Positions 58,752-64,000 of a stretch of DNA of 64,000 nt are shown piece by piece. The translations under genes were made by a program, and so were the position numbers. Source of the DNA: Streptomonospora mangrovi. Its GTDB lineage: Bacteria; Actinomycetota; Actinomycetes; Streptosporangiales; Streptosporangiaceae. The notes beneath the pieces were generated by a model. The model searched no databases. It saw nothing but the letters and a program-made list of their open reading frames with translations, and was not told the DNA's origin. Each line of letters starts with the position of its first letter. Positions within the stretch are counted from its first letter, which is position 1. The stretch covers positions 1 to 64,000 of the forward strand of contig NZ_JAJAQC010000019.1 in NCBI RefSeq assembly GCF_027604915.1. Direction: 5' to 3'.

Positions 58752-60602
58752 ATGGCTCCACCGGTGTCGAACGACCAGACCGGTCCCCCCGCGCCCCGGC
58801 CGCGCCGGCGGCTGCCGATGCCCGAGGAGGTCCTCGACGCCGTCGAGCGCACCGAACCGGGGACCCAGCCCGAGCCCGGTCTGGTCGTGGTGCACGACCC
58901 GGCCGACTACGGCGACCTGGGCACCGCCGACCGCCCCGGCGAGGAGGGCAACGAGATCGGCGGCGCGGCGCACGCCGCCCCCGACAACCTGCTGCGCTCC
59001 AGCGCCGTCATGGCCGTGGGCACCGTGGTCTCGCGCGCGACCGGGTTCGTCCGCACCATCGTGCTGGCGGCGGCGCTGGGCACCCAACTGCTCGGCGACG
59101 CCTACCAGACGGCGAACATGGTGCCCTTCGCCGTCTACGACCTGCTGATCGGCGGCCTGCTGGCCAGCGTGTTCGTGCCGTTCCTGGTCAAGCGCAAGAA
59201 GCAGGACGCCGACGGCGGCACGGCCACCGAGCAGCGGCTGTTCACGGTGATGCTGCTGGTGCTGGCGGTGATCACCGTGGTGGCGATCGCGGCCGCCGAG
59301 CTGCTGATCCGCCTCTACGCCGGCGAGTTCACCAGCGGCCAGCACGACGCCGCGACCCTGCTGGCGCGCTTCCTGCTGGGCCAGATCTTCTTCATCGGCG
59401 CCAGCGGGATCGCCAGCGCCATGCTCAACAGCCGCAACCGCTTCGGCGCGCCGATGTGGGCGCCGGTGCTCAACAACCTGGTGATCATCGCCGTGGGCGC
59501 GATGTTCCTGGTGGTCGCCGGCCCGGGGAGCACGCCCGAGACCATCACCGACGGCCAGTTGACGCTGCTGGGCCTGGGCACCACCTGCGGCCAGGTGGTG
59601 CAGGCGCTCGTGCTGCTGTGGGCGCTGTTCGCCGCCGGGTTCCGCTGGCGGCCGCGGCTGGACCTGCGCGGCTCGGGCCTGGGCGAGGCGGTGCGCACCG
59701 CGGCGTGGATGATGCTCTACATCGGCGTGGCGCAGGCGGGCCTGCTGGTGACCACCAACGTCGCCACCCGGGCGGGGGTGCGGGTGGTGGAGTCGGGCGA
59801 GGCCGCCGCGGGCGCCGGCATCACCGCCTACCAGTACGCGTCGATGCTGTTCCAACTCCCCTACGCCATCATCGCGGTCTCGGTGATCACCGCGCTGCTG
59901 CCGCGGATGAGCGCGCACGTGGCCGACGGCCGCCGGGACCTGGTGCGGGCGGACTTCTCGCGCGGGTTCCGGCTGTCGGCGGTGCTGATCGTGCCGATCT
60001 CGGTGGCGATGGTGGTGTTCGCCATCCCCTTCTGCGTGCTGATCTACGCCAACGGCAGCACCACGACCGAGGACGCCCAGGGGATCGGGCGGATCCTCAT
60101 GGTGTTCTCGGTGATGCTGATCCCGTTCACGCTGTTCCAACTGCTGATGCGGGTCTACTACGCGCTCGGCGACACCAAGACGCCCTCGCTCATCGCGCTG
60201 CCCGCCGAGGCGGCCCACGCCGCCCTGGCGATCACCCTGCTGTTCGCGGCGCCGCCCCGGCTGGTGGTGGTGCTGCTGCCGGTGGCCTACGGGCTGTACT
60301 ACGTGGTGGGCTCGGTGCTGGCCTGGCGCGGGCTGCGCGCCCGCATGAACGGGCTGGACGGGCGGCGGGTGCTGCGGACGCTGCTGCTGCTGCACGTGGC
60401 CACGGTGCCCAGCGCGGTGTTCGGGGTGGCGATGATCCTCATGTTCGGGCTGCTGCCCGGCACGGTGCTGCCGTCGCTGCTGGCCATGGCGGCGGGCGGG
60501 GTGGTCGGCGCGCTGCTGTTCGTGCTGGTCGCCAAACGACTTGGTGTGACCGAAGTCACAACCTTCTTGGACATGGTACGCGACCGCCTGCTGCGCCGCT
60601 GA
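58752..60602 (+). CDS. murJ: Lipid II flippase MurJ, second copy (tandem paralogue)
   Basis: 616 residues with a longer acidic N-terminus (1-80), then the same core: LLRSSAVMAVGTVVSRATGFVRTIVLAAALGTQLLGDAYQTANMVPFAVYDLLIGGLL, AMLNSRNRFGAPMWAPVLNNLVIIAVG, QLPYAIIAVSVITALLPRMSAHVADG, RVYYALGDTKTPS. Block-by-block identity to the upstream gene shows a tandem duplication. Which copy is the main flippase cannot be told; the second sits next to the pseudokinase gene, like mycobacterial MviN. Confidence 0.9.
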   Translation: MAPPVSNDQTGPPAPRPRRRLPMPEEVLDAVERTEPGTQPEPGLVVVHDPADYGDLGTADRPGEEGNEIGGAAHAAPDNLLRSSAVMAVGTVVSRATGFVRTIVLAAALGTQLLGDAYQTANMVPFAVYDLLIGGLLASVFVPFLVKRKKQDADGGTATEQRLFTVMLLVLAVITVVAIAAAELLIRLYAGEFTSGQHDAATLLARFLLGQIFFIGASGIASAMLNSRNRFGAPMWAPVLNNLVIIAVGAMFLVVAGPGSTPETITDGQLTLLGLGTTCGQVVQALVLLWALFAAGFRWRPRLDLRGSGLGEAVRTAAWMMLYIGVAQAGLLVTTNVATRAGVRVVESGEAAAGAGITAYQYASMLFQLPYAIIAVSVITALLPRMSAHVADGRRDLVRADFSRGFRLSAVLIVPISVAMVVFAIPFCVLIYANGSTTTEDAQGIGRILMVFSVMLIPFTLFQLLMRVYYALGDTKTPSLIALPAEAAHAALAITLLFAAPPRLVVVLLPVAYGLYYVVGSVLAWRGLRARMNGLDGRRVLRTLLLLHVATVPSAVFGVAMILMFGLLPGTVLPSLLAMAAGGVVGALLFVLVAKRLGVTEVTTFLDMVRDRLLRR

Positions 60603-60863
60603 TCACCAGGCGGACATGACCATGTGTAATCGACATAAGGACCCAAATGCTCGCCCACCAGCCCACAACTGGCCACCGAAGGCCCCACTCGGGCGTCCTA
60701 GCATGGAACGGCAGTTCTTCGCCGTCGTCCACGTGTTTTCTGAGCTGCCCGAAGGGAGGTTGGGGACAGACAACGACACGGCCGCACTCCCCCGAGCGCT
60801 CCCCCTTCCGGCAGCCCCCACTGGAGGCGTCCTCGGTCGGCCGTCACGTCCGTCACTCCCGGC

Positions 60864-62399
60864 ATGAGCACCTTCATGATTGAGCCCGGCGCCCGACTCG
60901 CAGGCCGGTACCGACTCGACTCCCAGGTGAGCCAGACCAACGGCGCCGTCCTGTGGAAGGCCACCGACGAAACCCTCGCCCGGCTCGTCGCCGTGTGGAC
61001 CTTCGCCGAGGACTTCCCCCGCACCAGCGAGGTCGTGCGCGCCGCCCGCGCCACGAGCCGCATCGCCGACTCCCGCGTCACCCAGGTGTTCGACGCCGAC
61101 GACCGCGACGCGACCCCCTACGTCGTCGAGGAGTGGGTGGCCGGGCAGTCCCTGACCGACCTGCTGGCCCAGGGCCCGCTGGCCCCCGAACGCGCCGCCG
61201 GGCTGGTGGCCGAGGCCGCCGAGACCCTGGCCACCGCGCACGCCGCCGGACTCCACCACCTCAACCTCACGCCGGGCAAGCTCATCTGGACGGTGGGCGG
61301 CGCCGTGAAGGTCACCGGCATCGGCGTCGACGCCGCCCTGCGCGGCATCGGCGCGGAGAACCCCGTCGCCGCCGACGCCCAGGGCCTGGGCCGCCTCCTC
61401 TACGCCGCGCTGACCGCGCACTGGCCCGGCCACGCGCACAACGGCCTGCCCGCCGCCCCCCTCGTGGGCGGCGCCCCCTGCCAGCCGAGCCAGATCCGCG
61501 CCGGGATCCCCCAGCACCTCAACGACCTCGCCTGCCGAGCCGCCTTCCAGGCACCGCTGGGCGGCGGGCCGCTCACCAGCGCCCGCGCGATCGCCGACGC
61601 CCTGGCCGGGGTGCCGCGCATGGTGCCGCTGCCGGCGGCGCCGCACAGCGCGCCCCAGCCCGCGCGCGGCACCTCGCGGCGCTCCGGCGAGTTCGCGGCG
61701 GCCGCGGCCCCCATCGCGCCGCCCCGCCAGCGCCCCGCGCCCTCCCGGCGCGAACGCCGCTCCTCCTCCGGCGGCGGCACCACCCGCACGGTCGCCCGCG
61801 CCTTGGTGGGCGGACTCGCCCTGGCCGTGTTCGTCGGCGTCGTGGTGGTCGCCTGGAACATCGGCTCCACCATGAGCGGCGGCGAGGACCCCGAGACCGG
61901 CGGCGCCCAGAACTCCACCAACAACGAGCAGCAGGCCGAACTCACCTCGATCCAGCCGGCGTCGGCCGACGGCTACGACCCGCCCCCCAACGGCGACGGC
62001 GAGGAGCACGGCGACAACGCCGCCCTGGCGATCGACGGCGACCCCGCCACCGGGTGGAGCACCGAGGGATATGAGTCCGCCGACTTCGGCCGGCTCAAAC
62101 CGGGCGCCGGGCTGCTGCTGGACCTGGGGCAGAGCACCGAGGTGCACGAGCTGACGCTCAACCTCGGCTCGGGCCCCGCCAACCTGGAGATCCTCGTCGG
62201 CGACAGCACCGACCCCGCCGAACTCGGGCAGGGGTCGTCTCCGGCCGCGACCCAGGAGAACGTGAGCGGGGAGGTCGAGGTGGAACTCCCCGATCCGGCC
62301 GAAGGACGCTATGTGGTCGTATGGTTCACTAGTTTGCCCCAGGAAGGCAGTGACTACCGGGGGACCATCAACGAGGTCGAGCTGCGCGGGAAAACGTGA
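60864..62399 (+). CDS. Membrane pseudokinase with extracellular discoidin-like domain (MviN-associated)
   Basis: 511 residues. Residues 10-250 have a serine/threonine-kinase fold without catalytic residues: VAIK is VAVW (Trp45 instead of Lys), HRD is HLN (132-134) and DFG is GIG. After a basic Pro-rich linker come a transmembrane helix (312-333) and an exported sugar-binding-type domain (ALAIDGDPATGWSTEGYESADF ... LDLGQSTEVHELTLNL). In Mycobacterium tuberculosis MviN (Rv3910) these modules are fused to the flippase, where the pseudokinase recruits FhaA on phosphorylation. Here they are a separate gene just after murJ. The 261-base gap upstream holds no convincing gene. Confidence 0.9.
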   Translation: MSTFMIEPGARLAGRYRLDSQVSQTNGAVLWKATDETLARLVAVWTFAEDFPRTSEVVRAARATSRIADSRVTQVFDADDRDATPYVVEEWVAGQSLTDLLAQGPLAPERAAGLVAEAAETLATAHAAGLHHLNLTPGKLIWTVGGAVKVTGIGVDAALRGIGAENPVAADAQGLGRLLYAALTAHWPGHAHNGLPAAPLVGGAPCQPSQIRAGIPQHLNDLACRAAFQAPLGGGPLTSARAIADALAGVPRMVPLPAAPHSAPQPARGTSRRSGEFAAAAAPIAPPRQRPAPSRRERRSSSGGGTTRTVARALVGGLALAVFVGVVVVAWNIGSTMSGGEDPETGGAQNSTNNEQQAELTSIQPASADGYDPPPNGDGEEHGDNAALAIDGDPATGWSTEGYESADFGRLKPGAGLLLDLGQSTEVHELTLNLGSGPANLEILVGDSTDPAELGQGSSPAATQENVSGEVEVELPDPAEGRYVVVWFTSLPQEGSDYRGTINEVELRGKT

Positions 62400-63028
62400 C
62401 GACGGTGATTGACGCGGTTCAGGAGCTCCCGGACAAGGAGTTGTTGTCCAGGCACGCTCAAGGTGACGACCAGGCGTTCGGCGAACTGGTCCGGCGGCAC
62501 CGCGAGCGCATGTGGGCTGTCGCGATCCGCGTCCTCGGCGACTCCGAGGAGGCGGCCGACGCCCTCCAGGACGCGTTCCTGTCGGCGTTCCGCGGCGCCC
62601 ACCGCTTCCGCGGCGAGGCCCAGGTGAGCACCTGGCTGCACCGCATCGTCATCAACGCCTGCCACGACCGCATGCGCCGCAAGATGGTGCGCCCGGCCGT
62701 GCCCACCGACGACGCCACCCTCGACGTGCTCTCCAACGAGCGCACCCGCCACACCACCCCCGACCCCACCGGCCACTCCGACTCCGCCATGGACGTCCAC
62801 GCCGCCCTGGGCAAGCTGCCCGAGGAGCAGCGGATGGCCCTCGTCCTGGTCGACATGCTCGGCTACCGCGTGGACGAGGCGTCGGAGATCCTGGAGATCG
62901 CGCCGGGCACCGTCAAGAGCCGCTGCGCCCGGGGACGGGCGCGACTTCTGCCATATCTCGCGCATCTGCGGAACCCTGGAAGCCCCCGAGACGTCACATC
63001 CCCGAGAGGAGGTGACAGGAGATCGTGA
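62396..63028 (+). CDS. sigM: ECF RNA polymerase sigma factor SigM
   Basis: 210 residues. Region 2 (GELVRRHRERMWAVAIRVLGDSEEAADALQDAFLSAFRGAHRFRGEAQVSTWLHRIVINACHDRMRR) and region 4 (LPEEQRMALVLVDMLGYRVDEASEILEIAPGTVKSRCARGRARL) are complete. GTG 62396 overlaps the pseudokinase stop (GTGA), and its stop overlaps the anti-sigma start. Position between murJ and the thioredoxin region identifies it as SigM. Confidence 0.93.
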   Translation: MTTVIDAVQELPDKELLSRHAQGDDQAFGELVRRHRERMWAVAIRVLGDSEEAADALQDAFLSAFRGAHRFRGEAQVSTWLHRIVINACHDRMRRKMVRPAVPTDDATLDVLSNERTRHTTPDPTGHSDSAMDVHAALGKLPEEQRMALVLVDMLGYRVDEASEILEIAPGTVKSRCARGRARLLPYLAHLRNPGSPRDVTSPRGGDRRS

Positions 63029-63930
63029 CGTCTCATGTGGACGCGGAGACTCTCGCCTTGTCGGCCGAAGGACTGCTGGAGGAGGACGAGGAGAACGCGG
63101 TCCGCCGACACGTGCTGGACTGCGCCACCTGCGCCGACCAGCAGGCCCAACTGGCCGAAGTCTCGCGGGTTCTGGCGGAGGTGCCCGCCCCGCCCATGCC
63201 CGAGGCCCTGGCCGCCCGCCTCGACGACGCGCTGCGCGCCGAAGGCGAGGCCCGCCGCGCCTCGGGTCCCGGCGGCGCGCCCGCGGTCGGCTCCGCACCA
63301 CCGCCTCCCGGAGCGGCCAACACCGCCAACGTCGTCCCGCTGCGCCGGCGGCGCGGGTTCGGCGCCAACCGCTGGGTCAACTACCTCGCGGTCGCGGCGG
63401 CGGCCGTGGTCGTGGTCGGTGGCGGCAGCGCCGTGCTGCACGGCCTGACCACCACCGGCGGCGAGGCCGGCGCGCCCCCGGCGGCCTCCGCGCCCAGCCC
63501 CGGCTCCTCGGGCGAGGGCGACACCGCGCTCAGCTACCAGCCGCTGCTGGTCTCCACCGCCACCGTGTACACCGAGGCCGAACTCGCCGCCCAGGCGCAG
63601 TCGGTACTCACCGAGAACGACCCCACCTCCCCCGGCGGCACTGAGGGCGACACTGAGGGACCGGCCGAGGCCAACCGGCCCGACCCCTCGGCCGTCCCCT
63701 CCGAGGTCTCCTCGTGCGCGCACAGGCTCGGCCCGCAGGCGGGGGGGCACCCGCTGCTCATCGACTTCGCCGAGTTCGACTCCGGCAGCGGCCCCGAGGA
63801 GGCGTGGGCCATGTACTTCGGCACCGAGCCCGGCGGCGGCACCCAGAAGTCCTACGAGGTGGTCGTGGTCCCGGCGGGCTGCGCGGGCGACGACCCCGTG
63901 CTGGCCACCGCCGAGGCCCCGGCGCCCTAG
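63025..63930 (+). CDS. Zinc-binding anti-sigma factor for SigM
   Basis: 301 residues. The ZAS motif is His29-x3-Cys33-x2-Cys36 (HVLDCATC). A transmembrane helix follows near 118-138 (WVNYLAVAAAAVVVVGGGSAVL) and then an exported domain with two cysteines (SSCAHRL, PAGCAGD). Its GTG (63025) overlaps the sigM stop. It should sequester SigM at the membrane and release it on envelope or redox stress. After the stop at 63930 only 70 bases remain, with no start visible. Confidence 0.9.
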   Translation: MTSHVDAETLALSAEGLLEEDEENAVRRHVLDCATCADQQAQLAEVSRVLAEVPAPPMPEALAARLDDALRAEGEARRASGPGGAPAVGSAPPPPGAANTANVVPLRRRRGFGANRWVNYLAVAAAAVVVVGGGSAVLHGLTTTGGEAGAPPAASAPSPGSSGEGDTALSYQPLLVSTATVYTEAELAAQAQSVLTENDPTSPGGTEGDTEGPAEANRPDPSAVPSEVSSCAHRLGPQAGGHPLLIDFAEFDSGSGPEEAWAMYFGTEPGGGTQKSYEVVVVPAGCAGDDPVLATAEAPAP

Positions 63931-64000
63931 CCGGGCGCTCCGGGCCGCCGAGCCCGGCTCACCGGAGCACATCCCAGACGGCCCCCGCCGCGCACCGCGG

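Noticed and set aside
60616..60867. An 83-codon frame upstream of the pseudokinase gene.
   Set aside because: No ribosome site, no domain and poor coding character; more likely promoter and leader DNA.

Overview
The window is a contiguous piece of a very GC-rich actinobacterial chromosome (most genes look above 70% GC by eye, with frequent GTG starts). Three things point towards Nocardiopsaceae (Thermobifida, Nocardiopsis, Streptomonospora): the fuscimiditide-type trio of precursor, ATP-grasp ligase and methyltransferase; a class 3 DnaB mini-intein of the kind known from Thermobifida fusca; and the gene order dnaB-rplI-rpsR-ssb-rpsF ... cca-murJ-sigM. The family assignment is inference. That gene order and a parS site at 47.8 kb place the window close to oriC, which should lie to the right of base 64000.

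Layout. 0-1.8 kb: 5' part of dnaX (minus), SRP RNA and tRNA-Ser(GGA). 1.9-10.7 kb: a small biosynthetic locus with a MIO-type aromatic amino acid lyase or mutase, a half-size ketosynthase-like protein, a full ketosynthase and a P450 on the minus strand, and a divergent acyl-CoA ligase followed by a MarR regulator, a DHA2-type exporter and an F420/FMN oxidoreductase-like protein. 10.7-11.8 kb: an island of visibly lower GC with a RelE/HigB-like toxin and an Xre antitoxin, bordered by a chimeric scar built from duplicated 3' ends of two neighbouring genes. 11.8-15.9 kb: an operon of three PLP enzymes (Y4yA-like decarboxylase, cysteine synthase fused to rhodanese, cysteine desulfurase). 16.2-18.8 kb: two STAS proteins, a membrane protein and a Mut7-C protein. 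18.9-22.7 kb: UTRA and GntR regulators followed by a graspetide/imiditide gene cluster whose core peptide has mirror-image Thr/Asp spacing around a central Asp-Gly. 22.8-33.4 kb: tRNA-Ser(CGA), tadA with two associated proteins, upp, small membrane and regulatory proteins, Lrp/DUF2000, oxidoreductase, SRPBCC, TetR/DoxX and SDR genes. 33.5-46.7 kb: dnaB with intein, a DnaA-box cluster, a MATE exporter, a Tat-type amidase, the rpsF-ssb-rpsR-rplI operon, GT87, a bifunctional penicillin-binding protein, PadR and inositol-phosphate synthase. 47-50 kb: a membrane-anchored protein, parS, and a lower-GC AbaA/WhiJ-type regulatory locus (BldC-like, ATPase, Xre-DUF5753, DUF397). 50-64 kb: MFS, GPP34, then the conserved cell-envelope block cca, DUF6049, two tandem murJ genes, a membrane pseudokinase, sigM and its zinc anti-sigma factor.

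How the parts fit together. The right half is core replication, ribosome and envelope machinery. The left half is accessory and contains three separate putative small-molecule or peptide loci plus a recently rearranged toxin-antitoxin island. The most promising leads are the symmetric imiditide core, the sulfur-relay-like three-PLP operon, the ACP-less MIO/ketosynthase/P450 cluster and the microhomology scar. No rRNA, CRISPR array, complete insertion sequence or prophage was seen.
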